Source: an uncultured Atopostipes sp. (lineage in GTDB: Bacteria; Bacillota; Bacilli; Lactobacillales; Carnobacteriaceae_A). Taken from it: a stretch of 30,901 nucleotides of DNA. The stretch lies in NCBI GenBank assembly GCA_910588235.1, contig CAJUOQ010000027.1:1-30901 (forward strand), read 5' to 3'. This document shows positions 24,037-30,901 of the stretch, in pieces. Numbering within the stretch: the stretch's first letter is position 1; each line of letters opens with the position of its first letter. A program made the position numbers and the translations under genes. The notes under the pieces were generated by a model. It made no database searches. It was not told the DNA's origin and worked only from the letters and a program-made list of their open reading frames with translations.

Positions 24037-25692
24037 TTATTCTTCAGTGACAGATGCCCATTTAAATGAATAAGGACTTCCGACAGCATGTACACCTACA
24101 TCTTGTACTCTAGGACTGAGTAAGTAGTTTTGAACACGTTGATAAAGTGGGCCAACAGCGGCATCTTCTGTTAATAGTAAATGCTCTGCATCCACTAAAC
24201 TTTGCCAACGAGCTGCTTCATCATCAGTCTCAGCGTTTGCTGCTTCAATCAACTCATCATATTCTGGGTTAGCATAACCTGTATTGTTATTCCCACCATC
24301 TGTTACAAATAAGTCTAAGAAACTGATCGGGTCGGTATAGTCAGCGCCCCAACCAGAAATTTGCAAGTCATATTGTTGATTGGAATCTTGTTGAATACGG
24401 TTCTTAAATGGCACATTGGAAATTGTAATTTCAATACCATCAAGGTTATCCATTAACTGTGCTTGCAAGAATTCTGCCGTACGCTGTCCACCTTCTGTGT
24501 CATCCGTTAGAATATCAAAGGTTACAGAATCTGTACCTAACTCTTCTAATCCTGCTTGGAAATCAGCATTCGCTTGTTCTGCGTCAAAACCTAAATGATC
24601 GCCACTATCTTCTCTAAAGTCAGCATCTGTTTCTGGGTTAAATGTCAGGTTCCAAGGAACGATAAAGTCTGCGGCTTCAGAACCATCTTGAAGAACATCA
24701 GTCACTAAACTTTCTTTATCAATCGCTTGTGCAATTCCGTGGCGAATATTTTTATTTGCTAATGGTGTTTCTTCCCCATCACGCTCTTGGTTCATCTTTA
24801 AGTAAAAGACAGAAGCTTCTGGGTTTTGCTGCATAGTTGGATCATTTTGACGTTGTTGGACATATTCATTTGAGACGGTTGTAAAGTCGATCTCTGCCGA
24901 ATCATATAAATTGATCGCAGTACTTTGTTCTTTCAATACTTGGTAATTAATTGTATCTAATTGAACCGTGTCTGCATCCCAATACGTGTCATTTTTAGTT
25001 AACGTCCAAGTTAAACCAGTTCCATCCCAATCTTCTAAAGCAAAAGGTCCATTGTAGAGGACACGGTCAGAACTTGTTCCATAACTGTCCCCTTGCTCTT
25101 CTACAAATTCTTCATTTAATGGGTAGAACGGAGCCATAGCTAATAGTCCTTCTAAATAAGGAACAGCTTTTTCATATTGAACTTCTAATGTTTTGTCATC
25201 AATAGCAGTCACACCAAGTTCACTTGGATCCATCTCACCTGCAATAATATCTGAAGCATTTGCAATGATACCATCCGCTAGGTAAGAATAAGCTGCTGCT
25301 GAATCTGGGTCGACGAGTCGTTGCCATGAGTAAACAAAGTCATCAGCTGTTACAGGGTCTCCATTCGACCATTCAGCGTCTTCACGAATGGTATAAGTAT
25401 AAGTGACACCATCCTCCGCAATTTCTGGGTCTTCCGCTATAACCCCTAATTCTGTACCGCCTTCAAGTCCTTGGCGGTATAAACCTTCATTGGTGTTTGA
25501 AAGAACTTCGAAACTCACTGTATCCGTTGCTTGTGTTGCATCCATCGTTGGAAGCTCAGAACTTGTTGTCCAATTTAATTCTTGTGGGACATCATCTGTA
25601 CCACCAGCTCCCTCACCACTATTTCCATTACCACAGGCCACTAAGAATAAAGCAATCGCTGAAAACAAAGTAACCTTTAACCATTTTTTCAT
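24037..25692 (-). CDS. oppA: Oligopeptide ABC transporter substrate-binding lipoprotein (proximal copy)
   Basis: Peptide receptor of the family-5 binding proteins, 551 residues. It has a signal peptide with lipobox LVAC (Cys20), a Gly/Ser/Glu linker, then the OppA domain with TIREDAEWSNGDPVTADDFVYSWQRL and a C-terminal segment GYANPEYDELIEAAN. It is paralogous to the oppA at 17626. It has its own promoter upstream. It is separated from oppB by the divergent DUF3899-like gene and a terminator, so it is probably made from a separate, stronger transcript, as is common for binding proteins needed in excess. Confidence 0.92.
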   Translation of the reverse strand: MKKWLKVTLFSAIALFLVACGNGNSGEGAGGTDDVPQELNWTTSSELPTMDATQATDTVSFEVLSNTNEGLYRQGLEGGTELGVIAEDPEIAEDGVTYTYTIREDAEWSNGDPVTADDFVYSWQRLVDPDSAAAYSYLADGIIANASDIIAGEMDPSELGVTAIDDKTLEVQYEKAVPYLEGLLAMAPFYPLNEEFVEEQGDSYGTSSDRVLYNGPFALEDWDGTGLTWTLTKNDTYWDADTVQLDTINYQVLKEQSTAINLYDSAEIDFTTVSNEYVQQRQNDPTMQQNPEASVFYLKMNQERDGEETPLANKNIRHGIAQAIDKESLVTDVLQDGSEAADFIVPWNLTFNPETDADFREDSGDHLGFDAEQANADFQAGLEELGTDSVTFDILTDDTEGGQRTAEFLQAQLMDNLDGIEITISNVPFKNRIQQDSNQQYDLQISGWGADYTDPISFLDLFVTDGGNNNTGYANPEYDELIEAANAETDDEAARWQSLVDAEHLLLTEDAAVGPLYQRVQNYLLSPRVQDVGVHAVGSPYSFKWASVTEE

Positions 25693-25744
25693 TATTTCGC
25701 ACCTTCCTCATAATTAAAAATTAAAAAAACGACAATTAAGAAAT

Positions 25745-25773
25745 ATTGTAGCACTTATAAAATAAAAATTCAA
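25745..25773 (-). promoter_or_regulatory. Sigma-A promoter of the proximal oppA
   Basis: On the minus strand TTGAAT (25768-25773), 17 bp, TACAAT (25745-25750), with TG one base before the -10 (TGCTACAAT). Confidence 0.7.
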
Positions 25774-26035
25774 TGATCGTTAGAATAACATGAGCAATTA
25801 TTAAAAAACAACAGTCATTTCAGAAAACGCTTAGCTATAACTCTTAAAGCTCCAACAAATCGTCTTTATCCCCTTAAACAGGTGGTATACCTCAAACTAA
25901 AAAAACAATATAGCTTTCATTATTGATTGTTCTTTGCTTACTTTTTGCTCACTAAAAACAAATGTTGTATTTCGTTAAAAAGCAATGAACAATAAATTAA
26001 ATGAAGTTTTCCTATTGACGATTCAATCCTCCCCA
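25774..26035. other. AT-rich intergenic region without a gene
   Basis: No open frame with a ribosome binding site on either strand. A weak CodY-like match (TCATTTCAGAAAACG, 25815-25829, 10 of 15 positions) lies about 42 bp upstream of the oppA -35. A GGTATACC palindrome lies near 25882. Neither is secure. Confidence 0.4.
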
Positions 26036-26080
26036 CCACAAAACACCTCTTCTTTAAATAACGGAAGAGGTGTTTTTTAT
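26036..26080 (-). terminator. Rho-independent terminator after the M20 amidohydrolase gene
   Basis: AAAACACCTCTTC (26040-26052) and GAAGAGGTGTTTT (26064-26076) form a 13-bp stem with an 11-nt loop. The tail is T-rich on both strands, shorter on the minus strand. Confidence 0.85.
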
Positions 26081-26094
26081 TTATTGGTTTGGTG

Positions 26095-27291
26095 TTATTG
26101 ATTTAAAAAATCTAACGCATAACGGACATGGATTTCCGTAGCATAAGCGAGTCCTCTTTCATCAATATCAAAGTTCTCATGATGATGTCCATACCATGTC
26201 TCTTCATCTTCTAAGTTACGCGTCCCGACACGGGCATAGACACCAGGAGCTTCGGCTAAGAAACCAGCAAAATCGTCCGCCCCTAAACTTTTTGGTAGAT
26301 CAGTAATCACGTTCTCTTCGCCGACAATATCTGCTGCGAGTGCTGCTGCTCGCTGTGCCGGCTCTTGATCATTGATTAGAGGTGCGGCTGCATCATAGTT
26401 TTCGAATTCAATTGTACAGCGATGTGATTGAGCAATGTCGCGGGCAATACGTTGAACCGCCTCTAAGACGAAAGCGCGCGTTTCATGGCTAAAGGTGCGA
26501 ACCGTTCCTTCCAATGCCGCTTGATTAGCCACAATATTATAACGTGTACCGGCATTGAGCACTCCTACCGCAACTACCACATTATCCAACGGACTCACTT
26601 CACGACCTACAATACTTTGCAACTCTACTGTAATTGCCGCTGCTGCCAGCAAAGCATCTACTCCTTGATCTGGGCGCGCCGCATGAGCGCTTTTTCCATG
26701 AACTTTTATTTTAAAAATATCGCAAGAAGCATTGGTCGCTCCCGGAGTAGAAACAATTTTACCTACCGGAACACTTGAGTCTAGATGCAAACCAAAAACT
26801 TCATCCACATCTTCCACAAAACCCCCTTCGACAAATTGGCGAGCGCCTGCACCAATTTCTTCTGCTTGTTGGAATGCTAATTTAATCGTGCCTGCGAATT
26901 TGTCTTCATGTGCTTTTAAAATTTTAGCTGCTCCTAATAAGGCGGACGTATGACCATCGTGTCCACAAGCATGGTGTAGTCCTGGGGTTTTCGATTTATA
27001 AGCGACCTCTTTGGCATCATCGAGTTCTAAGGCGTCGATATCTGCCCGCAGCAAGATTGTTCGTCCTGGTCCTTTTTGCCCTTGGATGGTCCCAATGGCT
27101 CCTGTTTCGCCAACCGCTTCATAGGGAATATCTAATTTCGTCAGTTCCTCTTTAATCCGTTTGATGGTTTCATATTCTTTTAAACTTGGTTCGGGGTGTT
27201 GGTGGAAATATCTTCTTAAGGCAATGACCTCTTCTGCACCAGCAGCTACCTCTTCTTTAATTGAAAGATCCGTTAATGTTGTCAAATGCAT
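26095..27291 (-). CDS. M20-family metallopeptidase (amidohydrolase)
   Basis: Zinc or manganese amidohydrolase of the M20D/hippurate hydrolase-IAA-amino-acid hydrolase type, cleaving N-acyl amino acids. The metal ligands are present: HHACGHDGH (Cys109, His111), the glutamate pair in QQAEEIGAGA (Glu144-145), GLHLD (His169), and a late histidine in WYGHHHENFD. The central lid domain (about 190-300) includes KVHGKSAHAARPDQG. It has 398 residues, a full-length enzyme. AAAGGAATGG precedes the ATG. It starts 39 nt after metQ on the same strand and closes the met operon, which suggests it releases methionine or a relative from imported acyl or amide derivatives. That is inference; pneumococcus has a comparable gene in its met cluster. 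Confidence 0.88.
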   Translation of the reverse strand: MHLTTLTDLSIKEEVAAGAEEVIALRRYFHQHPEPSLKEYETIKRIKEELTKLDIPYEAVGETGAIGTIQGQKGPGRTILLRADIDALELDDAKEVAYKSKTPGLHHACGHDGHTSALLGAAKILKAHEDKFAGTIKLAFQQAEEIGAGARQFVEGGFVEDVDEVFGLHLDSSVPVGKIVSTPGATNASCDIFKIKVHGKSAHAARPDQGVDALLAAAAITVELQSIVGREVSPLDNVVVAVGVLNAGTRYNIVANQAALEGTVRTFSHETRAFVLEAVQRIARDIAQSHRCTIEFENYDAAAPLINDQEPAQRAAALAADIVGEENVITDLPKSLGADDFAGFLAEAPGVYARVGTRNLEDEETWYGHHHENFDIDERGLAYATEIHVRYALDFLNQ

Positions 27292-27330
27292 CCATTCCTT
27301 TCTGATAAAATCATCCGTTTATGGTCGGTA

Positions 27331-28140
27331 TTATTTCCAAGCAGGAACTGAAGAGCCTGCTGATGTTTCATTAATCACTTCAATCGTATCTTCCGCCTGA
27401 TAAGCTTCTACAATTTTTTGATAAACTTCATTGTCCGCATCCTCAGCTCTTGCTGCAATGATATTGACATAAGGATCTGTCTCATCGGTCACTTCTTCTA
27501 ACAGGACCGCATCATCATTTGGCACAAAGCCTGCATCGACGGCCATTCCTGAATTAATCACTGATGCTGTTACATCCTCGAGTGCGCGGGCGGTTTGCGA
27601 AGCATCTAGCTCTTCAATTTGAAGATTTAGAGGATTCTCCGTCACATCATTAACAGTCGGTGTCACGCCTGCTTCTGGGTCCACGGTAATTAAACCTGCT
27701 GTTTGAAGTAATAGAAGTGCTCGGCCCCCATTCGTCACGTCATTTGGAATAGCGATCGTATCTCCTGCTTCAATCTCATCAATCGAAGTAATAACTTCAG
27801 AATAAATACCTAAAGGGGCAATCACCGTATCCCCAATCGCGACTAAATCTGTCCCACTATCTTCATTATAAGATTCTAAGAATAGTTTATGTTGGAAAGA
27901 GTTCAGCTCAATCTCGCCTTGGTCTAACGCATTGTTCGGTTGGGTATAATCGCTAAATTTCACCAATTCGGCTGAGATGCCTTCTTCTTCTAATTTATCA
28001 ATCACAAAGTCCCAAACTTCGTTATCTTCACCTACCACACCGATGCGTACAGTGTCCTCGGCATTCGCTCCACATGCTGCTAGAACAGCGACAAGAGCGA
28101 CAAGCCCTAATGATAAAATCCATTTTTTAAATTGTTTCAT
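27331..28140 (-). CDS. metQ: MetQ-type methionine-binding lipoprotein (second copy)
   Basis: NlpA/MetQ family receptor, 269 residues. Signal peptide with lipobox LAAC (Cys23), then VRIGVVGEDNEVWDFV, the ELNSFQHKLFLE segment typical of MetQ, and the conserved end ETSAGSSVPAWK. It is a tandem paralogue of the adjacent upstream metQ, with which it is colinear. AAAGGGG precedes the ATG. The 52-nt gap to the first copy has no clear terminator, so both are co-transcribed. The two receptors may bind different forms (L-Met, D-Met, sulfoxide or acyl derivatives). Confidence 0.88.
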   Translation of the reverse strand: MKQFKKWILSLGLVALVAVLAACGANAEDTVRIGVVGEDNEVWDFVIDKLEEEGISAELVKFSDYTQPNNALDQGEIELNSFQHKLFLESYNEDSGTDLVAIGDTVIAPLGIYSEVITSIDEIEAGDTIAIPNDVTNGGRALLLLQTAGLITVDPEAGVTPTVNDVTENPLNLQIEELDASQTARALEDVTASVINSGMAVDAGFVPNDDAVLLEEVTDETDPYVNIIAARAEDADNEVYQKIVEAYQAEDTIEVINETSAGSSVPAWK

Positions 28141-28192
28141 TTTATTTTCCCCTTTTTAAACGATTTATTTTTTTGGATATAAGAGTGTTTTT

Positions 28193-29014
28193 CTACTCCC
28201 ATGCTGGAATTGAAGAACCTTTGCTCGTTTCTTCAATGACTTTTTTCGTTCCTTCGGTTTGGTAAGCGTCAACGATCTGCAAGTACAATTCATTGTCTTG
28301 GTCTTCTTCCTGAACCACAATCGCATTCACATAAGGATCCGATTCTTCGGAGACGGCCTCCAAGTAAATAGCATCTTCTGTCGGTACAAAGCCCGCATCC
28401 ACAGCCATGCCATTATTTACCACCGAGAGTGTCAAATCATCTAATGATCGCGCTGTTTGCGAAGAATCTAATGTTTTAATCACTAAATTCAAAGGATTTT
28501 CAGTAATATCTGCAACGACTGGATAATAGCCTTTCGCAGGATCTACTTCAATCAAGCTGGCCTCTTGGAGTAAACGTAAGGCGCGCCCTTCATTGGAGCC
28601 ATCGTTGGGAATACCGATGGTGTCTCCTTCTTTGACTTCGCTGACATCCTCTACTTTAGAGGAGTAAATACCGAGCGGTGCTAATACGGTATCTCCAATG
28701 GGTGTTAAATGATTACCAGACTCTTCATTAAACTCTTCCATAAAGATTTTCGTCTGAAATGAACTCATATCTATTTCACCATCGGCTAACGCACGGTTAG
28801 GGGTCGAGTAGTCGGAAAATTTCACCAACTCAATATTAATCCCCTCTTTCGCTAATTCTTCTTGCACATATTCCCACGGTTCATTTTTTTCGCCGACCAC
28901 ACCGATTGTTACGGTCTGATTTTCTTCGGAGGCGGCCTGTTGTCCACAAGCCGACAAAACAAATATAGTGACAACAGCTAATAACGTGAGTAACCAAGAT
29001 TGTTTCTTTTTCAT
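28193..29014 (-). CDS. metQ: MetQ-type methionine-binding lipoprotein (first copy)
   Basis: NlpA/MetQ family receptor for the MetNI importer, 273 residues. Lipobox LSAC (Cys21 from the chosen start), VTIGVVGEKNEPWEYV, MSSFQTKIFMEEF and the end ETSKGSSIPAWE. The start is the ATG at 29014, with AAGGAG 7 nt upstream; a TTG two codons earlier is a less likely alternative. It lies 38 nt after the permease gene. The neighbouring metN and metI fix the system as methionine-type. Confidence 0.9.
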   Translation of the reverse strand: MKKKQSWLLTLLAVVTIFVLSACGQQAASEENQTVTIGVVGEKNEPWEYVQEELAKEGINIELVKFSDYSTPNRALADGEIDMSSFQTKIFMEEFNEESGNHLTPIGDTVLAPLGIYSSKVEDVSEVKEGDTIGIPNDGSNEGRALRLLQEASLIEVDPAKGYYPVVADITENPLNLVIKTLDSSQTARSLDDLTLSVVNNGMAVDAGFVPTEDAIYLEAVSEESDPYVNAIVVQEEDQDNELYLQIVDAYQTEGTKKVIEETSKGSSIPAWE

Positions 29015-29052
29015 TGACAAGCTCCTTCTTAAATATCTAGGTCTTTCTATGC

Positions 29053-29733
29053 TTAATGACTCGTTTTCTTCACTAAATAATTTCCAAGCAATTGACTGAT
29101 AAAAACAATCACTAAAATTGCGCCCGTCGCGACTAAAGTAACGTCGGTATGGAAACGATTATAGCCTCGCGCAATGGCTAAGTTACCTAAACCACCCGCT
29201 CCGATCGCTCCCGCCATCGCGGTTAAACCAATTAAGTTAATAATGGTCACTGAAGAAACACGGATGATAGATGGTAACCCTTCTTTTAAATAAACTCGAA
29301 AAATAATTTCTGTAGGCGAAGAACCCATCGCTTCCGCCGCTTCAATTACTCCATCATCCACTTCTAGTAAAGCATTTTGGATTTGGCGCGAATAAAAAGG
29401 AACGGTTCCTACCACTAGCGGAACAATCGCCGCTGTAGTACCAATCGTTGTCCCTACAATTAAGCGGGTAATCGGTGCAATTAAAGCTAACATAATAATA
29501 AAAGGCACCGAACGGAAAATATTCACCGCTTGCTCTAGAAAATGATTGACTCGGCGATTTTCTAAAATACCACCTGGTGCCGTTACCACTAAAACAACGC
29601 CTAAAATAATCCCCAAAACTCCGGCAATGACGGCAGTCGTCAACACCATGTACAACGTTTCCCAGATACTATCAATAACTTCATCTTGAATATGGATCAC
29701 ATTTGGAAAATATTTCTCTAAAAAATTCATCAT
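29053..29733 (-). CDS. metI: Methionine ABC transporter permease MetI
   Basis: Membrane subunit of the methionine importer (called MetP in Gram-positives), 226 residues with about five helices. The EAA-type loop is VIEAAEAMGSSPTEIIFRVY, and the conserved late segment LTAMAGAIGAGGLGNLAIARGY is typical of MetI. The start overlaps the metN stop (ATGATGA). Either of two adjacent ATGs may be used, and GAGGAAGG is slightly better spaced for the second (29730). Confidence 0.93.
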   Translation of the reverse strand: MMNFLEKYFPNVIHIQDEVIDSIWETLYMVLTTAVIAGVLGIILGVVLVVTAPGGILENRRVNHFLEQAVNIFRSVPFIIMLALIAPITRLIVGTTIGTTAAIVPLVVGTVPFYSRQIQNALLEVDDGVIEAAEAMGSSPTEIIFRVYLKEGLPSIIRVSSVTIINLIGLTAMAGAIGAGGLGNLAIARGYNRFHTDVTLVATGAILVIVFISQLLGNYLVKKTSH

Positions 29734-30818
29734 CTACCTTCCTCCTCATAAATTAATTTTTCTTCCGCAAATGAAATGACATTGGTTTGATGTTTAACTT
29801 CTTTGACGGTTACCTGTCTTGCTTCTAAATAAGCGATGGCTTGTTCGCGCTGTCTTGTATCCCCCGAGAGCACAACAATGAGGTTGCCGATTGGTGTGCC
29901 TTGTAAAATTTCTACATTCCCATAAAGGATATTTGTCGTTACCCCAAAGCGCGCATATAAACTAGCGAGTAAAGGCGAGCTCGTGCTTTCACCGACATAA
30001 GTGATACTGACCAACACATCATCCGGCGTTAAGCTCAGCAGTGTCGGGTGATTAATAACTTTTTCAGCTGCTTGATCAATATGCGTGGCTGTCTGAATAA
30101 ACTCTTGAGTAAGTTTCTCTTTTGGTGCCGTAAAGATCGAAACAAGATCGCCTTTTTCAATCACTTCGCCCTCTTCCATGACCGCTACTTTATGACAAAT
30201 CTCTTTGACAACTTCCATTTCATGGGTAATAATCACAATCGTTAAGGCTAGCTTTTTATTCAAATCTTTGAGTAGTTCTAAGATAGAAGCGGTGGTTTTA
30301 GGATCGAGTGAACTCGTCGCTTCATCACATAAAAGAACTTCAGGATCATTGGCTAATGCCCGCGCGATCGCCACTCTTTGTTTTTGTCCCCCTGATAATT
30401 GAGAAGGATAGGCGTCTGTTTTATCCGCTAATCCTACTAACTCTAATAACTCATTGACTTTTTCGTCGATTGCTTGTTGGGATAAACCTGATTTATACAA
30501 AGGATAAGCCACATTTCCCGCAACCGTTCGCTGGGTCATTAAGTTAAAATGTTGGAAAATCATTCCTATTTTTTTACGCTCTGTTCTTAATTCTGCAGCC
30601 GGTAAAACCGATAGATTTTGACCGTTTACGAAAACCTCACCGGCCGTTGGTCTCTGTAATAAGTTAATCGTACGGACTAATGTACTTTTACCCGCTCCAC
30701 TGTAACCAACAATCCCGTAAATATCTCCTTTATCCACCGATAAAGAAACATCTTTGACGGCCTGAACCGTTTGTTCACTCGTTTCAAATGTGACATCAAT
30801 ATTTTTTAGCTCAATCAT
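29730..30818 (-). CDS. metN: Methionine ABC transporter ATP-binding protein MetN
   Basis: Cytoplasmic ATPase of the methionine importer, 362 residues. Walker A GYSGAGKST (38-46), signature LSGGQKQRVAIARAL (from 141), Walker B VLLCDEATSSLDP, switch histidine in VIITHEM. The C-terminal NIL domain (about 265-345), which senses methionine and inhibits transport, is present (SITYVGESTSSPLLASLYARFG, shown in part). AAAGGAGAA precedes the ATG. It is the first gene of metN-metI-metQ-metQ-M20. Its own leader is cut by the intron end and the window edge, so the usual S-box or T-box control cannot be seen. Confidence 0.94.
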   Translation of the reverse strand: MIELKNIDVTFETSEQTVQAVKDVSLSVDKGDIYGIVGYSGAGKSTLVRTINLLQRPTAGEVFVNGQNLSVLPAAELRTERKKIGMIFQHFNLMTQRTVAGNVAYPLYKSGLSQQAIDEKVNELLELVGLADKTDAYPSQLSGGQKQRVAIARALANDPEVLLCDEATSSLDPKTTASILELLKDLNKKLALTIVIITHEMEVVKEICHKVAVMEEGEVIEKGDLVSIFTAPKEKLTQEFIQTATHIDQAAEKVINHPTLLSLTPDDVLVSITYVGESTSSPLLASLYARFGVTTNILYGNVEILQGTPIGNLIVVLSGDTRQREQAIAYLEARQVTVKEVKHQTNVISFAEEKLIYEEEGR

Positions 30819-30848
30819 CTAAATTCTCCTTTGTACAAATTTTGTAAA

Positions 30849-30901
30849 ATCGAGTAGGACGAAATAAATCGTCCTCTCACACCACCAGACGTACGGATCC
30901 G
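30849..30901 (-). mobile_element. 3' end of a group II intron (domain VI and part of domain V)
   Basis: Reading the minus strand into metN, a domain-V-like 3' arm (GTACGTCTGGTGGTGTG) is followed by a hairpin: GAG-AGGACGA (30878-30869), loop TTTATT, TCGTCCT (30862-30856), a single unpaired A (30855), then CTC pairing back with GAG, and GAT. A bulged A seven nucleotides before an AT end is the hallmark of domain VI with the branch-point adenosine and 3' splice site. So the intron would end at 30849, 31 nt before the metN start codon. The rest, including any reverse transcriptase gene, lies beyond the window. Confidence 0.7.

Noticed and set aside
25815..25829. CodY-box-like sequence upstream of oppA
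   Set aside because: Only 10 of 15 positions match, in an AT-rich region, so it is mentioned only as a weak possibility.
25819..25836. Possible catabolite-responsive (cre) site CAGAAAACGCTTAGC
   Set aside because: Both outer parts of the cre consensus fail; only the central AAnCG core fits.
26485..26778. Plus-strand open frame inside the M20 gene
   Set aside because: Antisense shadow of a well conserved enzyme gene with no plausible ribosome binding site or protein features.
28141..28192. Possible attenuator between the two metQ genes
   Set aside because: No stable hairpin or T-run; treated as a simple intercistronic gap.
28140..28193. Recent gene duplication of metQ by a repeat or insertion element
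   Set aside because: The copies differ throughout at the nucleotide level and no flanking repeats were found.

Overview
The window looks like chromosome of a low-GC Gram-positive bacterium of the Lactobacillales (Carnobacteriaceae or Aerococcaceae would fit; the genus cannot be fixed from the sequence). Evidence for this: AGGAGG-type ribosome binding sites, sigma-A promoters with 17-bp spacers, a T-box leader, a fruRKA operon, lipobox-bearing ABC binding proteins, a zinc-independent S14 protein and iron-sparing variants of normally Fe-S proteins. Almost all of it is ordinary metabolic and transport gene content. No prophage, CRISPR array, tRNA or rRNA gene was seen. The only mobile DNA is what looks like the last ~50 nt of a group II intron at the right edge.

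Layout. 1-972: no intact gene. The minus strand holds ordered fragments of a decayed membrane-protein gene. 973-4696: fructose operon fruR-fruK-fruA (minus), with promoter and terminator. 4739-5970: translationally coupled SGNH-hydrolase lipoprotein and GNAT acetyltransferase (minus). 6084-6770: CAP-domain protein (minus) with an extended -10 promoter. 6825-9609: a T-box leader whose specifier (TGC) and discriminator-pairing base both point to tRNA-Cys, then a three-gene polar amino acid ABC transporter, probably for cystine/cysteine. 9654-12345: pyrF-pyrE-MFS transporter operon (minus) behind a consensus promoter; this suggests orotate or pyrimidine-precursor salvage. 12389-14577: phosphoglycerate mutase and a flavin disulfide reductase (minus). 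14758-15509: endonuclease III lacking two of the four cluster cysteines. 15510-16059: Zur-box-controlled operon of zinc-free S14 and a 40-aa protein (minus). 16230-17611: fructosamine-kinase-like protein and TrmO (plus). 17626-25773: oligopeptide transporter locus oppA-oppBCDF-oppA (minus), with a DUF3899-like membrane gene on the opposite strand inside it. 26036-30818: metNI-metQ-metQ-M20 amidohydrolase (minus), a methionine or methionine-derivative uptake unit. 30849-30901: group II intron 3' end (minus).

How it fits together. The window is dominated by acquisition of amino acids and peptides (Cys, Met, oligopeptides), sugar (fructose) and perhaps pyrimidine precursors, as expected for an auxotrophic fermentative lactic-type bacterium. 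Metal economy recurs: a Zur-controlled zinc-free S14, an Nth without a complete cluster motif, and OppD/OppF without the C-terminal cysteine clusters. The most interesting leads are the Zur-controlled 40-aa protein, the pyrFE-linked transporter, the Cys T-box assignment, the met operon with its hydrolase, and the intron end abutting metN.
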